From NCBI RefSeq assembly GCF_008080435.1, contig NZ_VRKN01000008.1:142404-206403 (forward strand): a stretch of DNA of 64,000 nucleotides, in the 5' to 3' direction. The stretch is from Enterobacter asburiae (GTDB lineage: Bacteria; Pseudomonadota; Gammaproteobacteria; Enterobacterales; Enterobacteriaceae). The translations under genes and the position numbers were made by a program. Shown one piece after another: positions 50,318-58,549 of the stretch (positions are counted from its first letter, which is position 1; every line of letters begins with the position of its first letter). Under the pieces are notes generated by a model, which did no database searches, was not told where the DNA came from, and saw nothing but the letters and a program-made list of their open reading frames with translations.

Positions 50318-51538
50318 TTAGCTAAATGTGTTGGTGACTTCCTGCAGGTCACGATCGTCCAGCTCACGTTCAAAACTGCGCAGACGTTTATAGATGGACA
50401 TCAGTTCTACCAGGGTGGTCCAGGAGCTGATCAGGTACTGGAACGACCCACGAACCTGACCGAAAACGTTGGTAATCTGCGTCATCAGACCGAGCGTAAT
50501 CGTACCCGCAACAATCGACGGGAACAGCAGGAACAAACCGAAAACATTGTCCACCTGCAGATACAAAATACGGGCAATGTTGAAATACATATAGTGGAAG
50601 TAGAGTCGGAAGTAGTTACGACGCACGGCGCCAAACAGCTCGCGGACGGTCGGCGGCGAGGCGCGGTTGGCATCATCTTCACCGTAAACCAGCTCTTTAC
50701 GGTAAGCGGCTTCCACGCGTTGATTTTTAAACTCCAGCCCCGGCAGTTTGATCCCCACCACCGCCAGCATGCCCGTGCCCATCAGCGACCAGACGATCGC
50801 TGCAATCACCAGACCATATGGAAGATGACCAACAATCGGCAGATCCGGCACATGCGCCGAGAGCGTCACCAGCACGGGCAGGAAGGCAATCAGCGTCATG
50901 ATGGCGTTGATAAAGCTTACGCCCATGTCTTCAAGGGTGGAGGCAAAACGCATGGTGTCTTCCTGCACACGCTGCGCGGCGCCTTCGATATGGCGCAGGT
51001 GCTGCCAGTGCGCCATATAATGTTCGTTCATTGCGGTACGCCAGCGGAAAACGTAGTGGCTGACGAAGAAGTTGTTCATCACGCCGATGACCACCGCAAT
51101 AAGGGCGATACCGAGGAAGATCCCGACTTCATGGTAGAACTGGTTGATGGTCACCTTATGCGGCGAGCTCAGCGCGGTCTGGATCAGATCATAGAACGGC
51201 GCATACCAGGCGTTCACCGCCACGCCCACTTCAACAAGGAACCAGGTGACAAAGATAATTAGCGATGTGCCAAGAATTGACCAGTACTGCCAGCGGTGCG
51301 GAGAATACATAAACCAGAACAGCGCAAACAGCCCCACGCATACCATGTAGTAGGCGTAAAACAACAGGTAGCTGAGCGACCAGAAGCGCGCCGCGCTAAT
51401 CGGCACCTCGCCTGTCGCTCCCGTAATGCGCGTCAGCCATGCGCCGCCGCCCGCCTGCCAGAAAATGACAGCGATGAGTGCCCAAATAAATGCCGACAGG
51501 AAAAAAGGCCCCGGCTTTGGGAAAAAAGACTTAAACAT
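50318..51538 (-). CDS. sbmA: Peptide antibiotic transporter SbmA
   Basis: Homodimeric, proton-driven inner-membrane importer of microcins B17/J25, bleomycin and proline-rich antimicrobial peptides. 406 residues, the E. coli length, with the SbmA/BacA ABC-transmembrane-like fold ([23 protein letters not shown] first helix; about eight helices). No ATPase domain. Operon sbmA-yaiW; upstream lies a sigma-E-type promoter. Confidence 0.98.
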   Translation of the reverse strand: MFKSFFPKPGPFFLSAFIWALIAVIFWQAGGGAWLTRITGATGEVPISAARFWSLSYLLFYAYYMVCVGLFALFWFMYSPHRWQYWSILGTSLIIFVTWFLVEVGVAVNAWYAPFYDLIQTALSSPHKVTINQFYHEVGIFLGIALIAVVIGVMNNFFVSHYVFRWRTAMNEHYMAHWQHLRHIEGAAQRVQEDTMRFASTLEDMGVSFINAIMTLIAFLPVLVTLSAHVPDLPIVGHLPYGLVIAAIVWSLMGTGMLAVVGIKLPGLEFKNQRVEAAYRKELVYGEDDANRASPPTVRELFGAVRRNYFRLYFHYMYFNIARILYLQVDNVFGLFLLFPSIVAGTITLGLMTQITNVFGQVRGSFQYLISSWTTLVELMSIYKRLRSFERELDDRDLQEVTNTFS

Positions 51539-51592
51539 AATGCTTCCTTCTTGTTGTTATGGCTGTTGCTGTGCACAACACGTTACCACACG

Positions 51593-51660
51593 AAAAACGT
51601 GCCTGAGCCAGCCTCCCGGCTCAGGCAAAAAGGTCAGACCCGACGGCTGATTATTAGTTC
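51593..51660 (-). promoter_or_regulatory. Sigma-E-type promoter and 5' hairpin upstream of sbmA
   Basis: Minus strand GAACT (51660-51656), 16 bases, then GTCTGA (51639-51634) fits a sigma-E promoter, reading towards sbmA from inside the end of the cysteine hydrolase gene. E. coli sbmA-yaiW is known to be sigma-E dependent. Just downstream GCCTGAGCC...GGCTCAGGC (51626-51601) forms a 9-bp stem followed three bases later by TTTTT (51597-51593), which could be the hydrolase terminator and also lies at the very 5' end of the sbmA transcript. Confidence 0.55.
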
Positions 51661-52187
51661 GCTTTCCAGTTTTCGAGAATTGTTTCGGTGCGTTTCACTG
51701 CAAGAGGATTCGCCGGCGCGATGAAGTTACGCCAGACGTCGTTGTGGTGGTTAATCAGGACCTGCGCATCTGCCGCCGGGCGATTAGCGGTGGTATGGGC
51801 ATCTTCCGCCACGGTGATGTGATAACCCCGGCTGACGCCGTTCTTAACCGTCGCATCAACGCAGTAATCGGTGGCGCAGCCGCAGATGACAAACTCGCGA
51901 ATGCTCTGCTCACGCAGCAGCACCTCAAGCGCGGTGTTATAGAAGGCGTCACAGGCGGTTTTGGTCACGTAAATCGCGTCAGCAGGCTGATGGAGTTCAG
52001 GCAGTAGCGCAAACCCTTCACTTCCTTCTTCCAGGCCCCCAGCCTCGGTATGCTGAATAAAAATCACCTTGTCGGCTGCCTGCGTAAGCTGGTTGATAAG
52101 AGAGACACACTTTTCGCGCTGATGACGAGGGGTTTCAAATACCCCGTTCTGCATATCGACAACCATAACCACACGCTTCTCAGACAT
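51654..52187 (-). CDS. Isochorismatase-family cysteine hydrolase
   Basis: 177 residues from MSEKRVVMVVDMQ; an ATG nine codons upstream is possible. The catalytic triad of the family is visible: Asp in VVDMQNGVF, Lys in VTKTACDAF and Cys in CGCATDYCVDAT. These enzymes hydrolyse amides such as nicotinamide, N-carbamoylsarcosine or isochorismate; the substrate here is not predictable. E. coli K-12 lacks it between sbmA and ampH. Divergent from ampH. Confidence 0.9.
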   Translation of the reverse strand: MSEKRVVMVVDMQNGVFETPRHQREKCVSLINQLTQAADKVIFIQHTEAGGLEEGSEGFALLPELHQPADAIYVTKTACDAFYNTALEVLLREQSIREFVICGCATDYCVDATVKNGVSRGYHITVAEDAHTTANRPAADAQVLINHHNDVWRNFIAPANPLAVKRTETILENWKAN

Positions 52188-52391
52188 ACCGTTCTCCATA
52201 AGATTGAGTGACACTGGTGCCTATCATAAGCCCGATGTCACAAAATGGGAGATGGCTCGTAAGTAAATTGTTCATATTTACCCATGGTTACGTTTTTCTC
52301 GCTATCGTTATGCAATTCGGGGCATTGCGCGGTACCGATTAGTAGTATAAATACCCATTACTTTCCTCATTCACTTCATGGATGCTTTTCG

Positions 52392-53552
52392 TTGAAACGT
52401 TGTCTGCTCTCTTTTGCCGCGCTGTGTGCGGTGAGCTTTTCTACCGCCCAGGCAGCCCAACCGCTGACGGCGCCCGTTTTAGCTTCAGACATTGCCGATC
52501 GCTACGCGAACCTTATCTATTACGGCAGCGGCGCGACCGGGATGGCGATGGTCGTCATCGACGGCAACCAGCGTGTGTTCCGCAGCTTTGGCGAAACGCG
52601 CCCAGGAAATAACGTTCACCCGCAGCTGGATTCCGTTATCCGCATCGCGTCCTTAACCAAGCTGATGACCAGCGAAATGCTGGTGAAACTGCTCGACCAG
52701 GGCGTGGTAAAACTCGACGACCCGCTCAGCAAATACGCACCGCCGGGCGCCCGGGTTCCAACCTGGCAGGGAACGCCGATCCGGCTTGTGAACCTTGCCA
52801 CCCACACCAGCGCCCTGCCGCGTGAGCAGCCAGGCGGGGCGGCGCATCGTGACGTCTTTGTCTGGCCAACGCGCGACCAGCGCTGGAGCTACCTGAGTAC
52901 CGCCACGCTGAAGGCAGCTCCGGGTTCGCAGGCCTCTTATTCAAACCTGGCCTTTGACCTGCTGGCGGACGCCCTTTCAACGGCGTCTGGTAAACCCTAC
53001 ACGCAGCTGTTTGAAGAGCAGATTACCCGTCCGCTGGGTATGAAAGACACCACCTTTACCCCGTCCCCGGATCAGTGCCGTCGCCTGATGGTGGCGGAGA
53101 AAGGCGCTAGCCCCTGTAATAACACGCTGGCGGCCGTGGGCAGCGGCGGGGTCTATTCCACGCCTGGTGACATGATGCGCTGGATGCAGCAGTTCCTTTC
53201 CTCGGATTTCTACGCTCGCAGCAGCCAGGCCGACCGCATGCAGACCCTGATTTATCAGCGTACTCAGCTGCACCGCGTTATCGGAATGGACGTACCGGGT
53301 AAAGCCGACGCGCTCGGCATGGGGTGGGTCTATATGGCGCCGAAAAATGGCCGTCCGGGTATTATTCAGAAAACCGGCGGCGGCGGTGGATTCATCACCT
53401 ATATGGCCATGATCCCGCAGTCAAACGTGGGCGCGTTTGTGGTGGTCACCCGCTCCCCGCATACGCGTTTCGTTAATATGAGTGACGGGATTAATAACCT
53501 GGTGGCTGAACTGAGCGCCAATAAAGCCCAGGTTCTCACCGCGTCTAACTGA
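52392..53552 (+). CDS. ampH: D-alanyl-D-alanine carboxypeptidase/endopeptidase AmpH
   Basis: Class C beta-lactamase-like penicillin-binding protein with carboxypeptidase and endopeptidase activity in peptidoglycan turnover. The conserved N-terminus (K-R-x-L-L-x-S/F) starts at a TTG, giving 386 residues (E. coli 385); the frame is open 36 codons further up, but that part lacks conservation. Signal peptide about 1-22. Active-site motifs: SLTK at 87-90, YSN in ASYSNLAFD, and KTGGGG. Converges on iprA with two bases between stops. Confidence 0.95.
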   Translation: MKRCLLSFAALCAVSFSTAQAAQPLTAPVLASDIADRYANLIYYGSGATGMAMVVIDGNQRVFRSFGETRPGNNVHPQLDSVIRIASLTKLMTSEMLVKLLDQGVVKLDDPLSKYAPPGARVPTWQGTPIRLVNLATHTSALPREQPGGAAHRDVFVWPTRDQRWSYLSTATLKAAPGSQASYSNLAFDLLADALSTASGKPYTQLFEEQITRPLGMKDTTFTPSPDQCRRLMVAEKGASPCNNTLAAVGSGGVYSTPGDMMRWMQQFLSSDFYARSSQADRMQTLIYQRTQLHRVIGMDVPGKADALGMGWVYMAPKNGRPGIIQKTGGGGGFITYMAMIPQSNVGAFVVVTRSPHTRFVNMSDGINNLVAELSANKAQVLTASN

Positions 53553-53554
53553 TC

Positions 53555-54178
53555 TTAATATTCCGTGGGCAAGCGGTTGATGCTGACCAGCTTGCCCCGG
53601 CTCATATTGATGTAGTTTCCTTGCCGCAGGGCAGCGAGAACCTCAGCAACAACTGAACGCGAAATACGCGTACTTTGTTGAATATGATTCATCACACCAA
53701 TTTTTGAGCGCAGCGTTTCATCCCACTCGGCCATATTCAGCAGCATAGCGCGGATCTGGTGATAGGAATTATTTCCCACCAGCTGCATATCGCGTTTCTC
53801 AAGAATGTAATTTATCCAGGATAACCAACAGAAGGCCTCTTTCCACAGAGCATGCTGCTGTATGACTTGACGGGTAGTTTCTGTGGACAAATAAAAACCC
53901 ACACAGGGTGTTTTGGCAATCACTCTGTATTCCTGACAGTGATTAATCATTACGGTGGATAGTCCCAAAATAAAAGGTGCTTCCGCGATACCCACAAGGA
54001 GTTCATCTGAATGACGATAGATTTCGATGATACCGGTTTGTAATACCATGGTGCAGGGCTCATTACATTCACCTGATGTAATTAATTGTTGTGGAGCACA
54101 TTTAAAAGGGGTACTGGCTGATTTCAAATACTGTTCGAGCCGGCTTAATTCAGAAAGTGGTTTCGCATTAACGTTCAT
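53555..54178 (-). CDS. iprA: Peroxide resistance inhibitor IprA (YaiV), Crp-like regulator
   Basis: 207 residues. An N-terminal cyclic-nucleotide-binding-like beta roll without the cAMP phosphate cassette is followed by a C-terminal winged helix (QQSTRISRSVVAEVLAALRQGNYINMSRGKLVSINRLP). Matches E. coli YaiV/Salmonella IprA, which lowers hydrogen peroxide resistance. AT-richer than its neighbours. Located between ampH and the autotransporter gene, on the same strand as the latter, separated by a terminator. Confidence 0.9.
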   Translation of the reverse strand: MNVNAKPLSELSRLEQYLKSASTPFKCAPQQLITSGECNEPCTMVLQTGIIEIYRHSDELLVGIAEAPFILGLSTVMINHCQEYRVIAKTPCVGFYLSTETTRQVIQQHALWKEAFCWLSWINYILEKRDMQLVGNNSYHQIRAMLLNMAEWDETLRSKIGVMNHIQQSTRISRSVVAEVLAALRQGNYINMSRGKLVSINRLPTEY

Positions 54179-54233
54179 GCAGACCTCAAGGCATCCGTAT
54201 TTGTCGGTTCAATATTATTTTTATTTATGTATA

Positions 54234-54264
54234 TAAAAAGCGGGGGGATATCACGCCTCCCCCC
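54234..54264 (-). terminator. Intrinsic terminator after the autotransporter gene
   Basis: Minus strand CGGGGGGA-GGCGTGATA-TCCCCCCG (8-bp perfect stem) followed by CTTTTTATA, 11 bases after the stop. Confidence 0.92.
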
Positions 54265-54274
54265 GTTTTATTCA

Positions 54275-57049
54275 TTACCAGGTATATTTCACACCCAGAT
54301 TTGCGCCCCAGTTCTGGTCAACGTCGCCGCCGCCCAGATAAGTGGCATCAGTGTAAGCACTGAAGTTTTTCGTGAAGCTGAACTGGGTGCCCAACCCTAC
54401 CCGCACAGCGGAGCCTTTCACGCCGTTATCAATGCTGTCACCGTTAATGTCAGCATTGTTATCGGCATCGTCATAGACGTAGGCCAGTTTGAAGTAAGGC
54501 GTCAGAGCCTGATCGCCGCTGTAGTTGAAGGTGTAACCCGCATCAACACCGAGTTCATAACGCAGGCTATCGTAAGATTGCCCATCCATGCGCATGTCAT
54601 TGCTGAGACGATAATCATCGCCTGACTGGAACAGGCCAGACACGGCTGCGTATGGCGTGACATAGCCGGACAGGTTTGGTTTCCAGTCATAGCCCAGTTT
54701 CAGCCCAAAACCAACTGCGTCATTGGTGGTGTTGCCGTCAACATACTGACCGTTGCTCATGTTAGCAGAGAGATCGCTGTTGAAACGGGTATAGCTCAGG
54801 GAGCTGTCGAGGAACAGATCGTTCATGAACTTCGCTGACGCGTAGATCATCGCCGTCTGGCTGTCCTGATCGACCTGACCGGTACGATCGCTGATATCAC
54901 CCTTCGCAAAACCTGCCGCACCACCGACGATCCACTTCGCATTATTACCGTCAATCTGGGTATCCAGACCAACCATAATACCGCTCACGTCCTGATCGTA
55001 ACTAATAACGCCATTATCGCCGTCGAAGTTACCACCGAAGTAGCTCACCCACGCCCCGCCGTTATCCGCCAGGCCGTGACGGCTGTTGGTCAGACGCGTA
55101 CCTACGGTATCCTGCTGCAGATTCCAGATGTTGGTATTGGCAGATGGGATGCTCAGCGCCATGTTGGCGTAGTCGGTCAGCGCTTTCTGCTGGAGGACAA
55201 CGGAGTCACCCTGCTGCTGCGCCTGGTAGGTGTAAGCACCTAAATCGGCTTTATTTGCAGCAGTAAAGCTGGCTGCAGTATCCGCGTTATTGTCATAGAT
55301 GCGGACGATCTCTTTATTTTTGTAATCGGCAACGGAACCAGCACCCGTCGCATCGTCGATGCGTACTTTGTAGTTGCCGGCAACATCACCGTTCACCGCC
55401 AGATGGCCGTCAGAGTTAATCGCCACAACGCCGTAGTCGTAATCAGCATTGTACTTATCGTTGGTGATATAGCGTGCGTTGTTCAGATCGCTGTTCAGCA
55501 CGTAATCACGGCTGGCAACGTTCAGTACACCACCATCGGTCAGTACCATATTGTGCGTATCAACCTGACCCAGCCCCAGCGCCAGCTCAGCACCGTTATC
55601 CACGGTGATGGTGTTGGCATACAGTTCGGCCGTTTCTTCCGTCAGTGCCGCACGGCTATAGCTGTCCAGATACAGATGGTCGGTCGCCACACCACCGCTG
55701 TCACCGATATTCATTGATGAAGCATTGGTCAGGGTGATGGTATCCGCCAGTAGGCCAGAGTTTTCAACATTGACCTGAGACTGGTTGTTTACCGTCAGCG
55801 TGTCGATGTTAGAAACCTTGCGGGTATCCCACTCAGAGCCGTTATCCAGCGCGATGTTAAACAGACCGCTCTGATAGACCTCTTCACCCGCTACGTGGCC
55901 ATTGCTGTCATAGGTGGAGTCAGGCCAGATGCTGTTAGGAGACAGGGTGCTCCAGTCCACATCACTATATCCCTGGCCGTACATCTGGGAGGTACCAATA
56001 GCTTCAACACTTGACTGAGCTGCGCCCACCCATTTGCTGCCGTTGGTCAGCGTAACGTCGAGCTTATCGGTACCATCCCAGCCATTAGTGGTTGGGTTAT
56101 ACACACCGTCATCGGTGATATCGGTTGCCGGGTCGCCGTTCGGGTAGAAGTTGTTGTCGAAGGTGCTGGAGAAAAGAATGTCGCCAGTAACGGTGGAGTG
56201 ATCGAACGTGGCGGCGGTCTGCATCGCGTTATCAGACGCGCTGGCGGCCACAATCAACGCTGCATCATCCGCCGCTGTCGCGTTGGTTTCACCATAATCG
56301 CTCGGCTTCGCGGTTTGGCCGTAGAATCCGCTGGTACCCAGGTCGCTGTACGCACCAGAAGTCAGTACAGAGTCTTTCACCAGCAGTGTGTCAGTAAAGA
56401 CTTTGCTGCTGTTGGCTACGCCTTCAACACCGTCGTACGGAGTATTATCCGGCTCCTGATAACCCTGCGTCAGTGTGATGCCCGCTACGTGGGAGTTGTT
56501 CTGAATAACGATATCAGACTCCACGTCCAGCGTAATTGCATTACCCAGAGCATATGTGTCCAGATAATGAGTTTCGGTATTGTCGCCATTTACAACGTCG
56601 TAAGCATAATGCTCATAGGTGTCGTTGATGGTAGAATTATCCACGGTCAAACTAAAACGATCGTACTGAGTATGATTGGTGCCGTCGGTATTCACACCAT
56701 CTGCACAGGTCGTGGTCATACATTCAGAAGTGATCATGCCATTTATGGTGCTGTTAGAAATGCTCAGCGCATTAGCATGGCCATTGACACCATCATCCAG
56801 ATAATACGTTGAAATAACACCATTCACGGTAGATTTATTAATCACCGGATAAATATCACCATCGTGGCTGGCACCGGAGTAATCCCAGTCAGCGTAACCA
56901 TAATACCAGGGAGTAGACGCGGTATTATCATATCCAAACGTATTATATGTCGTGCCGGAAATATCCTTCGCATTGGCCTGAGAAGCGATAGCCAGGGTGC
57001 AGGCTAATGCAAGTTGAGATACAACCAGTTTCTTTTTCCATGTTTGCAT
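54275..57049 (-). CDS. AIDA-type autotransporter (EhaC/YaiT-like)
   Basis: 924 residues from MQTWKKKLVVSQLAL; a longer start ten codons up is less likely. Signal peptide 1-27 ending SQANA. A long Asn/Thr/Asp-rich passenger (about 28-640) with loosely repeated ALTIDNSTIN-like strands suggests a beta helix. A C-terminal beta-barrel of about 275 residues (from NTNIWNLQQDTVGTRL) ends in YTW. The N-terminus matches E. coli YaiT/EhaC, which is a broken gene in K-12 at this same locus beside hemB; here the frame is intact. Surface adhesion or biofilm function is inferred from the family. No passenger cleavage site was identified. Confidence 0.92.
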   Translation of the reverse strand: MQTWKKKLVVSQLALACTLAIASQANAKDISGTTYNTFGYDNTASTPWYYGYADWDYSGASHDGDIYPVINKSTVNGVISTYYLDDGVNGHANALSISNSTINGMITSECMTTTCADGVNTDGTNHTQYDRFSLTVDNSTINDTYEHYAYDVVNGDNTETHYLDTYALGNAITLDVESDIVIQNNSHVAGITLTQGYQEPDNTPYDGVEGVANSSKVFTDTLLVKDSVLTSGAYSDLGTSGFYGQTAKPSDYGETNATAADDAALIVAASASDNAMQTAATFDHSTVTGDILFSSTFDNNFYPNGDPATDITDDGVYNPTTNGWDGTDKLDVTLTNGSKWVGAAQSSVEAIGTSQMYGQGYSDVDWSTLSPNSIWPDSTYDSNGHVAGEEVYQSGLFNIALDNGSEWDTRKVSNIDTLTVNNQSQVNVENSGLLADTITLTNASSMNIGDSGGVATDHLYLDSYSRAALTEETAELYANTITVDNGAELALGLGQVDTHNMVLTDGGVLNVASRDYVLNSDLNNARYITNDKYNADYDYGVVAINSDGHLAVNGDVAGNYKVRIDDATGAGSVADYKNKEIVRIYDNNADTAASFTAANKADLGAYTYQAQQQGDSVVLQQKALTDYANMALSIPSANTNIWNLQQDTVGTRLTNSRHGLADNGGAWVSYFGGNFDGDNGVISYDQDVSGIMVGLDTQIDGNNAKWIVGGAAGFAKGDISDRTGQVDQDSQTAMIYASAKFMNDLFLDSSLSYTRFNSDLSANMSNGQYVDGNTTNDAVGFGLKLGYDWKPNLSGYVTPYAAVSGLFQSGDDYRLSNDMRMDGQSYDSLRYELGVDAGYTFNYSGDQALTPYFKLAYVYDDADNNADINGDSIDNGVKGSAVRVGLGTQFSFTKNFSAYTDATYLGGGDVDQNWGANLGVKYTW

Positions 57050-57502
57050 TGGGTCATCCCTCCTCAGGGACGTAAGCAAGTTTGTCCATCAAATCATTTG
57101 GCAATATTTTATTGCGGAGGGAATTATGCATTTTCATTTCGAAAAGGTTCAATGAATGTTTCCATTAAGTCCGTATCCAGACCAATAGCACCTTCAAAAC
57201 GACAAACACATGGGTCACTCGAGATAAATATCATAAAAACAAAACGTTAAAATATAGACCAGCCAATGCAAAACATATAACAATAAATAATAGATCATTT
57301 TTAATGATGCATCCCCCTTAATATAGAAACAACACGAATATCTCCTCCCCTTTTCAGCAATATACTGACCTGTATTATATATTGATGATATAAAACCTGA
57401 CCTGCCACATTTCGCAAAAAACAAAATGCCCACTTTAGTAAAACACCTGTCTTCACTTTGAGGTACACTAGCCTTCTTTGTTCCACAAACATCAGGCATA
57501 CC
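57050..57502. other. AT-rich divergent region between the autotransporter gene and hemB
   Basis: 453 bases, clearly AT-richer than the window average, with A/T runs and several TATAAT-like hexamers. No gene is supported; the frames here are short and lack ribosome-binding sites. A TACACT -10 preceded by a weak -35 near 57455-57472 probably serves hemB. The composition is what one expects of an H-NS-bound promoter for the autotransporter (inference). Confidence 0.6.
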
Positions 57503-58477
57503 ATGACCGATTTAATTGCACGTCCCCGCCGCCTGCGCAAGTCACCTGCACTGCGCGCTATGTTTGAAGAGACAACCCTGACCTTAAACGATCTGGTGTT
57601 GCCGATTTTTGTCGAAGAAGAGATCGATGACTACAAAGCCATCGAAGCCATGCCGGGCGTAATGCGCATTCCGGAGAAATATCTCGCGCGTGAGATTGAA
57701 CGCATCGCCAACGCGGGGATCCGCTCGGTGATGACCTTCGGCATCTCTCACCATACCGACGCCACCGGCAGCGACACCTGGAAAGAAGATGGCCTGGTTG
57801 CCCGCATGTCGCGCATCTGCAAAGAGACCGTGCCGGAAATGGTGGTGATGTCAGACACCTGCTTCTGCGAATATACCTCTCACGGCCACTGCGGCGTGCT
57901 GTGCGATCACGGCGTGGATAACGATGCCACCCTGCTGAACCTTAGCAAGCAGGCTGTGGTCGCTGCCGCTGCCGGTGCGGATTTCATCGCACCCTCTGCG
58001 GCGATGGACGGACAGGTTCAGGCGATTCGTCAGGCTCTGGATGCGGCGGGCTTTACCGACACCGCTATCATGTCTTACTCCACCAAATTTGCCTCCTCCT
58101 TCTACGGCCCGTTCCGTGAAGCGGCCGGTACGGCGCTGAAAGGCGATCGTAAAACCTATCAGATGAACCCACTTAACCGTCGGGAAGCCATTCGTGAATC
58201 CCTGCTCGATGAAGCCCAGGGTGCAGACTGCCTGATGGTGAAACCGGCTGGCGCGTATCTCGATATCCTGCGCGACATCCGCGAGCGCACCGGGCTGCCT
58301 CTGGGCGCTTACCAGGTCAGCGGCGAGTACGCGATGATCAAATTTGCCGCGCTGGCAGGTGCGATTGACGAAGAGAAAGTGGTCCTCGAAAGCCTCGGCG
58401 CCATCAAACGCGCAGGCGCGGATCTGATCTTCAGCTACTTCGCGCTGGATCTGGCCGAGAAGAAAATCCTGCGCTAA
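57503..58477 (+). CDS. hemB: Delta-aminolevulinic acid dehydratase (porphobilinogen synthase)
   Basis: Condenses two 5-aminolevulinates to porphobilinogen in haem synthesis. Start at [15 protein letters not shown] gives 324 residues, the E. coli length. Catalytic Schiff-base lysines lie in [15 protein letters not shown] and [10 protein letters not shown]; the zinc cysteines in [15 protein letters not shown] are intact. Followed in the same direction by olsF, 72 bases on, with no clear terminator. Confidence 0.98.
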   Translation: MTDLIARPRRLRKSPALRAMFEETTLTLNDLVLPIFVEEEIDDYKAIEAMPGVMRIPEKYLAREIERIANAGIRSVMTFGISHHTDATGSDTWKEDGLVARMSRICKETVPEMVVMSDTCFCEYTSHGHCGVLCDHGVDNDATLLNLSKQAVVAAAAGADFIAPSAAMDGQVQAIRQALDAAGFTDTAIMSYSTKFASSFYGPFREAAGTALKGDRKTYQMNPLNRREAIRESLLDEAQGADCLMVKPAGAYLDILRDIRERTGLPLGAYQVSGEYAMIKFAALAGAIDEEKVVLESLGAIKRAGADLIFSYFALDLAEKKILR

Positions 58478-58509
58478 TCTTCACCAAACTGCAATACAAC
58501 CGACATCTG

Positions 58510-58544
58510 CTCCTTCTACTGTCTTCGCAAGACGGCAGGAGGAG
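58510..58544 (+). promoter_or_regulatory. Weak hairpin over the olsF ribosome-binding site
   Basis: GTCTT-CGC-AAGAC (58521-58533) forms a short hairpin, and CTCCT (58510-58514) can pair with AGGAG (58537-58541) across a small internal loop. AGGAGGAG is the Shine-Dalgarno of olsF. Pairing is modest; it may also be a partial hemB terminator lacking a T-tract. Confidence 0.3.
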
Positions 58545-58549
58545 TAACC

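Noticed and set aside
52284..52391. 36-codon N-terminal extension of AmpH
   Set aside because: Not conserved; the TTG start gives a proper signal peptide and the E. coli length.
57215..57540. 79- and 94-codon frames between the autotransporter gene and hemB
   Set aside because: They read through AT-rich promoter sequence and the hemB start, with no conserved features.
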